Below, piece by piece: positions 29,801 through 37,874 of a DNA stretch of 64,000 nucleotides. The stretch is taken from assembly GCA_905221605.1 (NCBI GenBank), contig CAJNDS010002224.1:1139023-1203022 (forward strand). Direction: 5' to 3'. Made by a program: the position numbers and the translations under genes. The notes beneath the pieces are model-generated. The model was not told the origin of the DNA, did no database searches, and saw only the letters and a list, made by a program, of their open reading frames with translations. The DNA is from Symbiodinium natans. Taxonomy: Eukaryota > Sar > Dinophyceae > Suessiales > Symbiodiniaceae. The first letter of the stretch is position 1; the number at the start of each line of letters is the position of its first letter.

Positions 29801-29815
29801 TTAAAGCAGAAAGCA
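20817..29815 (-). CDS. Multi-exon coiled-coil gene, partial
   Basis: A series of small minus-strand exons, each between telomere-type arrays, encode charged heptad-like peptides: about 29815-29725 (EAEQMASKASLGAQEAG, donor GTAGGGTTTAGGG), 28076-28005 (IRSSVEVAREMIAEAK, donor GTTTAGGG), 27138-27080 (acceptor TTTGCAG, then DDLVERLKAFEEQG), 26700-26640 (RSQRADLDTELQDEFG), 24950-24879 (WQEFQRRLNMQEPGGF, donor GTTTAGGG), 22020-21930 (EVSGLKDRAEATEAQVLQRE, GC donor), 21430-21366 (AAAHELARRLRETQLEVE, donor GTGCGT) and 20880-20820 (LEVQSESLRRVQEERARPL). Together they suggest one long structural coiled-coil protein. Chaining and phases were not proven, more than one gene may be involved, and no specific family is recognised. 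Confidence 0.35.
20880..20975 (+). repeat. Telomere-type array (TTTAGGG)
   Basis: Fourteen units, starting exactly at the edge of the coiled-coil exon at 20820-20880. Confidence 0.88.
21275..21355 (+). repeat. Telomere-type array (TTTAGGG)
   Basis: Eleven units ending close to the donor of the exon at 21366-21430. Confidence 0.88.
21645..22125. repeat. Short arrays around a coiled-coil exon
   Basis: CCCTAAA at 21648-21714 and 21855-21908, then TTTAGGG/TTTGGGG at 22020-22125. They enclose the exon at 21930-22020, which begins where the right array starts. Confidence 0.8.
22130..22620. other. Unique stretch with short open frames
   Basis: Three short + strand frames overlap here without any recognisable protein. 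Isolated telomere units occur at 22388-22410. No gene is called. Confidence 0.35.
22690..22820 (+). repeat. Array of the octamer TTTAGGGA
   Basis: About 15 consecutive GGGATTTA units with almost no deviation, unlike the seven-base arrays on either side. Confidence 0.93.
23055..24640. repeat. Mixed telomere-type arrays, both orientations
   Basis: CCCTAAA at 23080-23250, 24165-24215 and 24330-24432; TTTAGGG or CTTAGGG at 23340-23490, 23905-23985 and 24540-24630. Unique islands between them (about 23265-23330, 23520-23890, 24055-24130, 24440-24540) include exon-like sequence such as a + strand VRELTELKVDLQAAT-type frame near 23280, not assigned to a gene. Confidence 0.8.
24745..25460. repeat. 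Telomere-type arrays around a coiled-coil exon
   Basis: CCCTAAA at 24745-24878, TTTAGGG at 24970-25047 and a long TTTAGGG array at 25225-25458 whose right half has about 20 perfect units. Confidence 0.9.
25461..25970. other. About 500 bp unique sequence, no gene seen
   Basis: No convincing frame on either strand and no repeat. It ends at MITE family A copy 2. Confidence 0.4.
25972..26117. mobile_element. MITE family A, copy 2
   Basis: Left arm CTATACTACC...CCTAGGTTCCCC and right arm GGGGGGAATCTAGG...GTAGCATAGAG are inverted copies, matching the element at 1069-1211 in arm sequence and in the AATT-containing centre. Part of the right arm is repeated just outside (26131-26155). Confidence 0.65.
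26270..26610. repeat. TTTAGGGG array and short CCCTAAA array
   Basis: About 15 eight-base units GGTTTAGG with GAGG/GCGG/GCGC variants (26285-26405), then CCCTAAA at 26545-26605 beyond a unique spacer. Confidence 0.85.
26611..27160. other. Unique stretch holding two coiled-coil exons
   Basis: Contains the minus-strand exons at about 26640-26700 and 27080-27138, a poly-C tract near 26950-26965, and a short degenerate CCCTAAA array at 26985-27060. The 26720-26935 part shows nothing clear. Confidence 0.4.
27220..28000. other. Non-coding stretch with simple repeats
   Basis: An AT-alternating run (about 27725-27785) and a poly-C run of about 21 (27902-27923) stand out. A short TTTAGGG array precedes it (27160-27215) and a short CCCTAAA array follows (27940-28000). 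No gene is supported. Confidence 0.5.
28085..28480 (+). repeat. Array of the octamer TTTTAGGG
   Basis: About 45 units, nearly all TTTTAGGG, with a few TGTTAGGG pairs. TTTTAGGG is the telomere unit of Chlamydomonas; here it is more likely a locally spread slip variant of TTTAGGG. Confidence 0.95.
28481..28730. other. Unique stretch, no gene supported
   Basis: A short + strand frame (28576-28803) runs into the MITE and has no recognisable protein. Confidence 0.35.
28733..28821. mobile_element. MITE family B, copy 2
   Basis: Starts GGGATGTTCCCCTTATAC and shares CTTAGTAGGGA, ATCCCTA and GACTGTT with the copy at 1905-2009; the right end is decayed (GGGGGAAAACCCC). Confidence 0.6.
28920..29040 (+). 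repeat. Telomere-type array (TTTAGGG)
   Basis: About 17 units, two of them TCTAGGG. Confidence 0.9.
29275..29455 (-). repeat. Array of the octamer AACCTCTA
   Basis: About 22 units of CTCTAAAC with AACCTCAA, AACCTCGA and GCCTCTAA variants. It is derived from CCCTAAA by one insertion and substitution and then spread. Confidence 0.9.
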
Positions 29816-29915
29816 GCCACCTCGTTTAGGGTTTGGGGTTTAGGGTTTAGGGTTTAGGGTTTAGGGTTTAGGGTTTAGGGTTTAGGGTTTAGGGTTTAGG
29901 GTATAGGGTTGATTA
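29575..29915. repeat. Arrays flanking the first recognised coiled-coil exon
   Basis: CCCTAAA at 29645-29722 ends exactly at the exon donor (GTAGGGTTTAGGG on the minus strand), and TTTAGGG at 29825-29910 lies upstream. Confidence 0.88.
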
Positions 29916-30239
29916 GGGCTTGGGGTCTAGGATCCCGTTGTTAAGTGGAGAGTTTAGGGTCTCAGGGTTCCCGAAGCCCCAAAGCCCTGAAGCACAAATG
30001 GTAGGCTGTGACCCCGTGGTTGCAGCTTAGAATTGCAGGGTTTCCGGTCTAGGCCAACAATCTCCTAACTGCAAGGTAGTGGCCTCCAAACAAAAAGAAT
30101 CATTGCGGCAAAGCCCGAAACCCTAAACCCCATAAACCCTATGACCTCTAAAGCTCTCTAAACCCTGTAAGCCCAAAAAACATGCGCACACCAATAAAAG
30201 CCGCGCAAAGAAACCCCATAAACCCTGGACCACGTATAT

Positions 30240-30575
30240 CCTAAACTGGAAACCCTAAACCCCACAAACCCTGCAAACCCTAAACCCTAGTGTGGCTGAC
30301 GTGGCCGTCCCTCACCCCATAACCCAAAACCCCGTAACCCGTAGACCCGATACACCCCATAAACCCTTTCAACCTATAAAACCCTATAGACCTGTGAAAC
30401 CCTCTGAACCCGATACATCCGATAAACCCTATGAACCCCATGAAGCCTATCAACCCTATGAACCCTCTGAACCCCACAAAGAGCCGGCAAACCCTACGAA
30501 AATCTATGAAACCCACATAAACCCTAGCAAACCCAATAAACCCCTAGTTTACCCTATGAAAACCCTATAAAACCC
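30240..30575 (-). repeat. Degenerate array of AAACCCTATG-like units
   Basis: Units such as CCCTATGAA, CCCTCTGAA and CCCATGAA repeat with 9-15 bp spacing. Long frames on both strands here are by-products of the repeat. Confidence 0.7.
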
Positions 30576-30596
30576 TCTGAAACCCGAAGAGGTCTT

Positions 30597-30668
30597 TGAG
30601 GAGGGGCGAAGCAAGGTTGAGGTCGACGCCCGAACTGCGGCATTCTGCGCCACCTCTGCAGGGGACCC
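30597..30668 (-). CDS. Isolated exon-like segment, possible coiled-coil gene exon
   Basis: On the minus strand a CCCCTGCAG acceptor (about 30664) is followed by an open EVAQNAAVRASTSTLLRPSS-type frame. It may be an upstream exon of the coiled-coil gene at 20.8-29.8 kb. Weak evidence. Confidence 0.25.
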
Positions 30669-30689
30669 CTCAACTCGGTAGGGCTTAGG

Positions 30690-30825
30690 GCCTCAACTCA
30701 GAAGAGGGCTTAGGGCTTAGGGCTTAGGGCTTAGGGCTTAGGGCTTAGGGCTTAGGGCTTAGGGCTTAGGGCTTAGGGCTTCGGGCTTAGGGCTTAGGGC
30801 TTAGGGCTTAGGGCTTCTGTTTAGG
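30690..30825 (+). repeat. Array of the variant CTTAGGG
   Basis: About 18 units of GGGCTTA, almost perfect, instead of GGGTTTA. Confidence 0.93.
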
Positions 30826-30984
30826 GCGTTTAGGGCTTTAACTGGCCCTTGTGTGGTTCGAGTGTTCACAATTAGGGTTTTGTGGGGCTTCGTCACCTAG
30901 GGCACCTTAGGCTTTTTGGGGTACAGGTAGGGTTTAGCACTTAGTGTCTCGGGTTCAGGGTGTTTAGGGTACAGGGGCGACAGG

Positions 30985-31210
30985 GTGCTTCCCTCGGTCT
31001 GTCTCCAGCTGGCACTCGTCAAGCGCAGTTCTGCATCTTGCGAAGTTTTTTCGCGCCCACCGCGGCCTCCATGCTGAGGTCCTTCGCCTTGGACATCGGC
31101 CCCGCGCCGCGCCAATGCCTGGTAGATACGAAGGGTGAGGCCGGCCCGGCTGTCTGCGGATATCTGCAGCTTTCTTGTATCCACGCCATGCCCACCTCCA
31201 CGATAGGGCT
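30985..31210 (-). CDS. Exon-like GC-rich segment, frame uncertain
   Basis: Two minus-strand frames are open for most of this stretch: one reads KLQISADSRAGLTLRIYQAL, the other GPMSKAKDLSMEAAVGAKKL. Base composition is coding-like and the segment lies between repeat arrays as other exons do. One or two exons of a minus-strand gene are likely; which frame is used cannot be settled. Confidence 0.3.
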
Positions 31211-31304
31211 TAGGGGCCTAGGGCTTAGGAACAGGAAAGTGTGAAGTCCCATTTCGGGTGCTTCACATACCAGTCCTCCAGCTCTTGTGCCTCCTTGCAT
31301 CGAG

Positions 31305-31515
31305 CAGTGTGTCTGTGTGTGTGTGTGCGTATGCGTGCATATGCTTGCGTCCGCGTGCGTATGCGTGCGCATGCCTGCGTATGCGTGCGTAGGCGTGCGC
31401 TTAGGGCTTAGGGCTTAGGGCTTAGGGCTTAGGGCTTAGGGCTTAGGGCTCAGGGCTTAGGGCTTAGGGCTTAGGGCTTAGGGCTTAGGGCTTAAGGCTT
31501 AGGGCTTAGGGCGCT
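31305..31515 (+). repeat. GTGTGT/GCGTAT run and CTTAGGG array
   Basis: An alternating purine-pyrimidine run (31305-31400, GTGTGTGC then GCGTATGC units) passes into about 16 CTTAGGG units (31400-31510). Confidence 0.85.
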
Positions 31516-31884
31516 AGGATTTCGGTAGGGCTTTAGGATTTAGGGTTTAGAAGTTAGGAATTATGGCTTAGGGTAGGGCTTAGGACTTAGGTCTTAGGGC
31601 TTGGGTTCAGGGCTTCGGGCGTAGGGCTTGGGGCTTCGGATTGTTTGTTTTCAGGGTTGAATCGGGACTATTCCCTAAATCGAGGTATGCGAAGTCCTGG
31701 GAACTTGGAGTGGGGGGGTTTGGGGTTTAGGGGGTGGGGGTTCGGGGGTTTGGGGTTCAGGGATTTAGGGTGTTTAGACTGAGGGGTGGGGTCTGATCTC
31801 GAGCGTGGCAAGAAGGATGCCAAGCTAGATCCCTAAACCCTAAACCCTCTCTTACCTATATAATTGACCCCCGTGGGCGGCAAA

Positions 31885-31962
31885 ACTTCGGGCAAATTTG
31901 CCTGCTTATGAGCATTTTTGCCTGCTTGTGGGCACCTTTTTGCCTGCTTGTGGGAAGGGTCT
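31885..31962 (+). repeat. Three copies of TTTGCCTGCTTGTGGGCA
   Basis: Tandem units of about 23 bp starting near 31896, 31919 and 31942; the first differs by TATGAG for TGTGGG. No function can be assigned. Confidence 0.7.
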
Positions 31963-32157
31963 AGGGTCTCAAGGGTGTAGAGTCATAGGGTTTAGGCTTG
32001 GGTTTTGGGTCCGCTGGATTTTGAGCTTTAAGCCTACTGGGAATGGATTGAGTGAACTTTGTATCTTCTCAATGTTATGGGTTTCTTGGGTGGGTGGGCT
32101 TTTTTCTAACGCTTGACAAGCTGCCCGACTAGTGAGTGCTCGGACTTGAGATGCTGA

Positions 32158-32565
32158 ACCCTAAACCCTAAACCCTAAACCCTAAACCCTAAACCCTAAA
32201 CCCTAAACCCTAAACCCTAAACCCTAAACCCTCACGAGTTGATCTCCGAAGAATGCCAGCAACAACTGCATTCCCGGGGTCGCCGAAGAACATCTTCGGC
32301 GGAGCATGTTCAGGAGTTGCCGTTTAGGGTTTAGGGTTTAGGGTTTAGGGTTTAGGGTTTAGGGTTTTGGATTTTGGGTTTTGGGTTTAGGGTTTAGGCT
32401 TTAGTTTACGTCTCCTGCCCGAACCTTAAACCCTAATCCCGAAACATCTTCTTCGGTGCAATCCTCTTCTTTCTCTTGCCTGGCACCGTCATCCTACTGT
32501 TTAGGGTTTAGGGTTTAGGGTTTAGGGTTTCGGGTTTAGGGTTTAGGGTTTAGGGTTTAGGCTTA
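32158..32565. repeat. Last telomere-type arrays before the LTR element
   Basis: CCCTAAA at 32158-32232, TTTAGGG at 32322-32400 and again at 32498-32560, separated by GC-rich unique spacers. Confidence 0.88.
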
Positions 32566-32646
32566 CAATCTAGGTTTCTGAAGGGAGGGGTGTTCATTGG
32601 GGGTAGGTTCCTAGGGCTTGGGCAAGCCTAGGGAGCCTTCGAGACT

Positions 32647-32936
32647 TGCGTGAGGTCGGGTAGTTGCTTGCACTACGCTTTGGCTCCTCACCAGCCAAAT
32701 GGTCTCGCACTTGTTTTCTGCACTGGCGTTCGCCTTCAGTCTCCGTCTCGTGCACCCGGGCGGTTTCCAGTTACGCTATTGCGCTTACTTCCAACCTATG
32801 GGTGACCTTCACTCTAGGGGTTACTTGAGCCAATGTGGTGAACAGGCCACGGCGTTCTAAAGTGGTTTCCCCGATGTGCGGCGGAGCCGACACAAAGGGG
32901 TCCCCAGAACGTGCTGTGGTGCGGGGATCATTCACA
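32647..32936 (-). repeat. 3' LTR of the minus-strand element
   Basis: 290 bp, near-identical to 56238-56527 (four substitutions and two single-base indels seen, all in the right 110 bp). On the minus strand it begins TGTGAATGATCCCC and ends CTCACGCA. It contains a spliced-leader relic and a copy of the covarying hairpin (32879-32890). Confidence 0.85.
32824..32838 (-). promoter_or_regulatory. Spliced-leader relic in the left LTR
   Basis: The minus strand reads CCACATTGGCTCAAG, 13 of 15 bases matching the 3' end of the dinoflagellate spliced leader. The right LTR has 14 of 15. Confidence 0.55.
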
Positions 32937-32944
32937 CCCCCCAC
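32937..32944 (-). promoter_or_regulatory. Polypurine tract next to the left LTR
   Basis: The minus strand reads GTGGGGGG immediately before TGTGAATG of the LTR, the expected place for plus-strand priming. It shows that this LTR is a 3' LTR and that the element interior lies to its right. Confidence 0.6.
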
Positions 32945-33527
32945 GGTTGGGATTTGCAAAATGCTAGACGAAATTGCGTCACGAACATACAATGGTCCCA
33001 GTTAAAAGCGACTTATAGTCTGGCCGTTCTCCACTGTTTTGCTCTATTTGCCCGAATTGATAGATGTGAGACAGACTTTCAGCTACTGAAGCGTTCAATC
33101 CCATCCTTTGTCTGTACAAAGACTTGCTGCTCACGGTTGTGGAATCATGGGCGCGAAAGGCCCTGAAAACATGTCAGCAAATTGCTGATCCATCACATTG
33201 CGTCTCCAGAATGCATGACTGAGAAGCAGTAGCATCGGCCAAGTCAGCAGAGCATGACCCATACCCACTTGGCTACCACACGAGCTGCGAAGAATCGCAC
33301 ATTTCCCTCCAGCGGGCGCATTGGCACATTGCCCCGCTGCTGCTACGCAGTGGCCGAAAAGAGAAATAGCATCGGTGGATATAATGACGTACTCCATCGT
33401 GTCATCTATTGCATCCATAGGGAAAAGAGGAATCAAAACTGAGAACGCAAAGTGCTGAGCCACAACCATATTTCAGGAATACCATGGATTCCAGGGGATG
33501 ACATACCGGAGGATCCGAGTACATCAT
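32945..33527 (-). other. 3' non-coding part of the minus-strand element
   Basis: Lies between the last ORF and the polypurine tract. A 112-codon minus-strand frame (33469-33131) with a hydrophobic stretch (HALLTWPMLLLLSH) could be a small membrane protein, as the other copia element also has hydrophobic segments at its 3' end, but composition gives little support. A covarying hairpin copy sits at 33506-33519. Confidence 0.35.
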
Positions 33528-36500
33528 TCACCCTTTCTTTCCCGATCCCTTTCTTGAATGACCACGAGGATCTTTGGGAGCAGCTTGAGGTGTCCCAGGA
33601 TGAGAAGTCTTGGGCTTCGGCTGACTCATGCGGGCCTTCGCTCGAGCCGGCATGTCCGTCTCGTCCGCTTCAGGATGACGAGATCCTCCCGATGAGGTAA
33701 CCGAAGGTGCGGATGCTGAAGGGTCATAGGCAAGGTACAAAGCCGACGCCTTTGGATTCTCCAAATACTGTGTGGGCTTCAACTTCAGGATGCTCATGTC
33801 CTTCTTTTGATCACTCAACCATCTGTCCAGCTTCTTGCTGTACTGGTTGGGTAGAGCGCACCCCGAATCCCTCATCACCAGAAGGTTGTTGACGCTCACC
33901 TTCTGCGAGTCCATCAAACTGAGCAGCTGGATCGGGTTGATGTATTTGAATGCCGCGTGGTACGGGATCTCAGCGTTGGGTTTCGTGTAGGAGTAAAGCC
34001 TCACGTTCAACACCTGATAGATGATTTTGGCCATGAACATGTGGACCCTTTGCCCGGCTTCAGCAAATGCTTTCGGGTCCTCGGCCTCATCAGGAATCAT
34101 GGGGAGGTTAAAGCTCTCCTTGTTGTACCCCAGCTGGATCGCCCCACGCATGACGTAGAAGACGAACTTGTTGGCGTAATAACGCTCAATCATGAACTGC
34201 TGGTTCTCCACAGAGCTGGCATACTGCCTTACCTCGTCTTCCATGAGGTCTCTCGGCAACGCCGTGTCCTCATCGATAGGGACAATAGGCCATGTCCCAG
34301 ACGCGTCGTGTCTCATGCCTGAGGCGAACTGGTCCTTCATCTTCTTGTATGGAGTCATGATGATTTTCTCAAACAGATTCCATTTATGGACCAACACGTA
34401 CGCAAAGAAGGCGTCGAGGTGACAGTACAACCTGAAGTTGTGGTCCACGCATGCTGCGTAGTCGGTGTCAATGTTGACATTGCACTCCAGCGCAAGGCGA
34501 GCTTTCCTCTCGTTTCGATCGTCCAACGAATCGCCTTCCCTGTCTCCCACCAGCACGAATGCTCGCTGATTCTGCGCATCCATCTCCACCTCTTCTTGAT
34601 TGGGAGCCTCCATCTCCACATCGCGGTACATGTCGCGAATCTCGTCGGGGATCTCCTCGGCCTCAGGCTCCGCCACGCTTTCCCGTGGACTGTTTGCCTC
34701 CACATCCCCTGCTGGATTCTGCACCCCGCGGAGCGGAAGCGCATCCTCCTGAACAGGTTCTGATGGTGGCTCATCTTCCACTTCAATCTCCACAACCTCG
34801 TTGTTGACGACGGCAGCGGCCTGGTTGAGCGCCTGGCGAACCACTTCCGGATCAATCCTTTCGGGTTCCGGATTGGCACGCACATGCTGGATCCTCCCCA
34901 TGGACAAGAAAACTCTCCCACACGTGAGGCAAATTGCGAAGCTCGCAGGGGTATGCCTGCCGCAGCAGGGGCAAACCCTCAAGATCAGCGGATCGCTTGT
35001 GGTGGTGTGAGTCGTCACACGCCGGAATGTCCTTGAGAGAAACTGGAAAGCACGCTTGATGATGTTTCCAGGAACGGTGTCGCCCGCCTGCTCAATTGCT
35101 TGCAAGATCTCGCGCCTCTCGCCTTCATGCGGGCCAGCGTCGGTGCCTTCCATGGTGCTGACGAGGCCTTCCACCGAAGGTTTTGGAGGGTCACGATCGG
35201 GATTGATGCGTGCGTCCCCGTACCCTTCGACCATCTCCTTGGACAGTTCTTTGGAGTACACCTTGAAGACTTCGCTGAACTCGAAGTACCTTCCCTGGCT
35301 TGGCATGCAGATCCAAACGTGTTTGACGGCCTCGAATGGAATTTGCCGCTGGACGAGAAACATTCCATTGATCGTGATCACTGCGTTGTAGCGCATGAGC
35401 TCATAGGCTGGAACGTACAGTACTGCAATTGGTGACCTCGGCCTTCCGGGAATCCTTGTTCTCACCGTCTGATTTCTCGGATCCCATGGCGGGAACGTCC
35501 CGAAATGGCTGTGGACCCGACCGCCTGACGCCCCTCCGCCTGGAAGAAGCCCTTTCGCCACGATGTTGGCGAGAAGCTCTGGGGCCGTGGTGTGATACCC
35601 CCCACCAATCTGGTTGACCAAGCTTGTAGTCAAGTGGCATGCGACCCGGTCGTCATTCACCCGCACCAGCGAATTGGAGTTGCTGGAGTGTCCACTTGTG
35701 GCCCTGATCGCCCATGGCTGCACCCAATTGTCGCATCGACGTAGGGTACCGGACGTGATGTCATGCGTCAACCTGTGCCCTCCGAGTTCTTCAAGTTGGG
35801 CACGCTGGGTTGCGCCGACGCCCGGAGTGCCGTCCCACGGCGTATCAGACGCTCTTTGTCCAGGTTTGGGCGCCACGATCTTGATGCCCAGGAATTGGAG
35901 TCTAATTCTCCCATTGGTGCGGTACTCGTAGTACGCGTAGTCGATCAGCATTTGAATTCTTCTCTGATACTCCGAGTTGTCGTCTCGAGCTGAACTCCTT
36001 GCGTAATACCTCCCGCTTTGCCAGAAATTCTCCAAGTGGATGAAGTCTTTGAGCATCACCCCTCCTCCGGTGTCGCACGGGATTGTCGGGAGCTGGTTAT
36101 GCATGTAGTTTGTCTCCCTGTTTGCTAGGCGGTGCCTAAGCAAACGTTGCACATCGTAGCCCAAGGATTTGATCCTGCGATGATAATCCCGATTGCGATG
36201 GTTGTCATTGGAGGAAGTCGCGGGAACCAGGGCTGAAAAGTGCCTGTGAGCGAACCTTGCACCCTTGATCGGTAGGAGACGGAGGTCCCCTCCGATGACC
36301 AGCTTGCCGATGTTCACGTATCCCATGTTCGAGGAAGGATACTCATCGATGTCGCTTCGGAGAGGGTGTGTAGCAACGTCTCCTCCAACCTCCTGCTCAA
36401 TCAATCGGCGCGTTGCATCCTGCGATTCTAATCCGATCTCATAGATGCTCTGCCCACCGACCCACGATACGTCCTCGATGGACTTGATGATGTCAAGGCA

Positions 36501-37874
36501 AGACTTCGGCTCGTGGTAGCGAATCTCGACGAATGAACGAGCATTGCCGGCGTTGTTCGCAATCCACCGCCTAGGAGCTGGCGCAGCTTTGGGCTCTGGA
36601 AGATCAGGTCTCGGTTGGGGCCTGCGTTTGGGTCGAAGCATTCTTGTCGCAGCCTCTTCTGGTTCTTCATCGACTTCGATCACGACCACTGTAGGGTCCT
36701 CAACTGAGATTGATGCTTGACGCCGTCTTGGCAGCGGGCCTCTGGAGTCCTCCGAAGACGCTGCAGCTCCAGGCTCGACGCTTTCCCCATCCCCACCCGG
36801 AGTATCCGAAGCGGTTCCTGGTACTTGCGGAGCGCGAGCGGCATCTCGCAAATTCTTCTCTGCCCATCTTTGGAAGATCTCTGTTGGTGGCGTACTGCTT
36901 GACTTGTGCATCTTAGCCAGGCTTTTCCCAATGATGCTGAATGCTTCGTTCACCACCAGAGCGTTGTACCCCCCATTTGCTTCGCAATTTCGGGTGTTGT
37001 GGCCATAGTTGCCGCAAGCAAGGCACATGCTGGGTGGTTGCATACCAGCGGTTATGCGTAGGGCATTGAGTGCTCGGACGTAACTTTCACAAGGACGCGA
37101 TATCTCACCCAGCTCGGTCTCGTTCGGTTCTTGCATGGTGGGGATAGAGCTTGCCTCGGGCACGCCCATATCGTCATCTTCCTGCCCCTCAGGTTCCACG
37201 CCGGAGGATCCGAGCGCTTCCCCTTCATGTGCTTGATCCTCACCTTCTGGTTCTCCACCACGAGGTTCTGCACTGGGAACGGGCGCTGCTGAGAACTCTT
37301 CAGGTCGTTGATCTTCCGGAGAAAGGGTTCCGAGGACTGGCTCCTCAATTGGCAGGACTCGATCAACAAGGACCGCATGCCATTCTCCTTGGAGTAAATT
37401 GTTCTCGTACTCCGTGATCTGCTGAATCGTCTCTGCATCATTTGCCCGGGGAGGACGACGTTTTCGATTCTCCACGGCAGTAATTCGTACCGCCTCCGCT
37501 GCAGCAAACCGATAGAAAGACCGCTCGATTCCTCGAAGACAAGCGAGATGATCTTCGTACGATCCCCAAGCTTCGAATGCCGAAGGATACCTGCATGCAA
37601 TTGTCAGGATGCCGAGCGCAACCTCCAGGGTGTCTCCCATGAGCTCGGCGGCCGGGTCGGCATTGCCATTGTACATGCCTTTGACCTCATCCTGATCGAA
37701 GATGCTATGGAGGAAGCCTGCATAGGCTGCGTTGCCTGCATCGTACAAGGGCAAGAGGCAGGCCATGCCGTCCACCGTGTACCCGAAGTCCCACGACAAC
37801 CGTCTCCCCTTCGCACCCAGCCGAGGACGAGACGATTTTGCCATAGTTGGTGTACGCGACCTTCGAGCATGCAA
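33528..37874 (-). CDS. Orphan ORF 3 with Tpt1/KptA-like domain
   Basis: A 1448-codon frame. By residue: unknown N-terminal domain (about 25-130); disordered acidic stretch; CCHC zinc knuckle CLACGNYGHNTRNC (about 281-294); Ser/Pro-rich linker; a Tpt1/KptA RNA 2'-phosphotransferase-like region (about 570-850); zinc ribbon CPCC...CLTC (about 963-984); acidic linker; an all-helical-looking C-terminal domain (about 1100-1400) and a basic tail. The Tpt1 assignment rests on LLRHR (Arg-His pair), AIRATSGHS (family IRANQGHS), YHTT (family YHGT), RVHSHF, GRPRSPIAVLYV and TINGMFL in family order, with about 60 extra residues before IRATSGHS. Tpt1 enzymes remove an internal RNA 2'-phosphate using NAD+. 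The zinc knuckle suggests RNA binding, as in gag proteins. The frame is offset from the upstream ORF, which it overlaps by 170 bp. The first 423 codons recur at 61249-62513. Confidence 0.7.
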   Translation of the reverse strand: MHARRSRTPTMAKSSRPRLGAKGRRLSWDFGYTVDGMACLLPLYDAGNAAYAGFLHSIFDQDEVKGMYNGNADPAAELMGDTLEVALGILTIACRYPSAFEAWGSYEDHLACLRGIERSFYRFAAAEAVRITAVENRKRRPPRANDAETIQQITEYENNLLQGEWHAVLVDRVLPIEEPVLGTLSPEDQRPEEFSAAPVPSAEPRGGEPEGEDQAHEGEALGSSGVEPEGQEDDDMGVPEASSIPTMQEPNETELGEISRPCESYVRALNALRITAGMQPPSMCLACGNYGHNTRNCEANGGYNALVVNEAFSIIGKSLAKMHKSSSTPPTEIFQRWAEKNLRDAARAPQVPGTASDTPGGDGESVEPGAAASSEDSRGPLPRRRQASISVEDPTVVVIEVDEEPEEAATRMLRPKRRPQPRPDLPEPKAAPAPRRWIANNAGNARSFVEIRYHEPKSCLDIIKSIEDVSWVGGQSIYEIGLESQDATRRLIEQEVGGDVATHPLRSDIDEYPSSNMGYVNIGKLVIGGDLRLLPIKGARFAHRHFSALVPATSSNDNHRNRDYHRRIKSLGYDVQRLLRHRLANRETNYMHNQLPTIPCDTGGGVMLKDFIHLENFWQSGRYYARSSARDDNSEYQRRIQMLIDYAYYEYRTNGRIRLQFLGIKIVAPKPGQRASDTPWDGTPGVGATQRAQLEELGGHRLTHDITSGTLRRCDNWVQPWAIRATSGHSSNSNSLVRVNDDRVACHLTTSLVNQIGGGYHTTAPELLANIVAKGLLPGGGASGGRVHSHFGTFPPWDPRNQTVRTRIPGRPRSPIAVLYVPAYELMRYNAVITINGMFLVQRQIPFEAVKHVWICMPSQGRYFEFSEVFKVYSKELSKEMVEGYGDARINPDRDPPKPSVEGLVSTMEGTDAGPHEGERREILQAIEQAGDTVPGNIIKRAFQFLSRTFRRVTTHTTTSDPLILRVCPCCGRHTPASFAICLTCGRVFLSMGRIQHVRANPEPERIDPEVVRQALNQAAAVVNNEVVEIEVEDEPPSEPVQEDALPLRGVQNPAGDVEANSPRESVAEPEAEEIPDEIRDMYRDVEMEAPNQEEVEMDAQNQRAFVLVGDREGDSLDDRNERKARLALECNVNIDTDYAACVDHNFRLYCHLDAFFAYVLVHKWNLFEKIIMTPYKKMKDQFASGMRHDASGTWPIVPIDEDTALPRDLMEDEVRQYASSVENQQFMIERYYANKFVFYVMRGAIQLGYNKESFNLPMIPDEAEDPKAFAEAGQRVHMFMAKIIYQVLNVRLYSYTKPNAEIPYHAAFKYINPIQLLSLMDSQKVSVNNLLVMRDSGCALPNQYSKKLDRWLSDQKKDMSILKLKPTQYLENPKASALYLAYDPSASAPSVTSSGGSRHPEADETDMPARAKARMSQPKPKTSHPGTPQAAPKDPRGHSRKGSGKKG

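Noticed and set aside
32647-32936. Simple solo LTR
   Set aside because: A polypurine tract lies at its inner edge and coding sequence of matching strand follows, which a solo LTR would not have.
33131-33469. Envelope-like gene at the 3' end of the minus-strand element
   Set aside because: Only one hydrophobic stretch and no signal peptide or other envelope feature; kept only as a possible small ORF.
36742-36757. Further copy of the covarying hairpin (GGAGTCCTCCGAAG)
   Set aside because: The stem can form but lacks the outer CGG arm and three-base loop; not counted.
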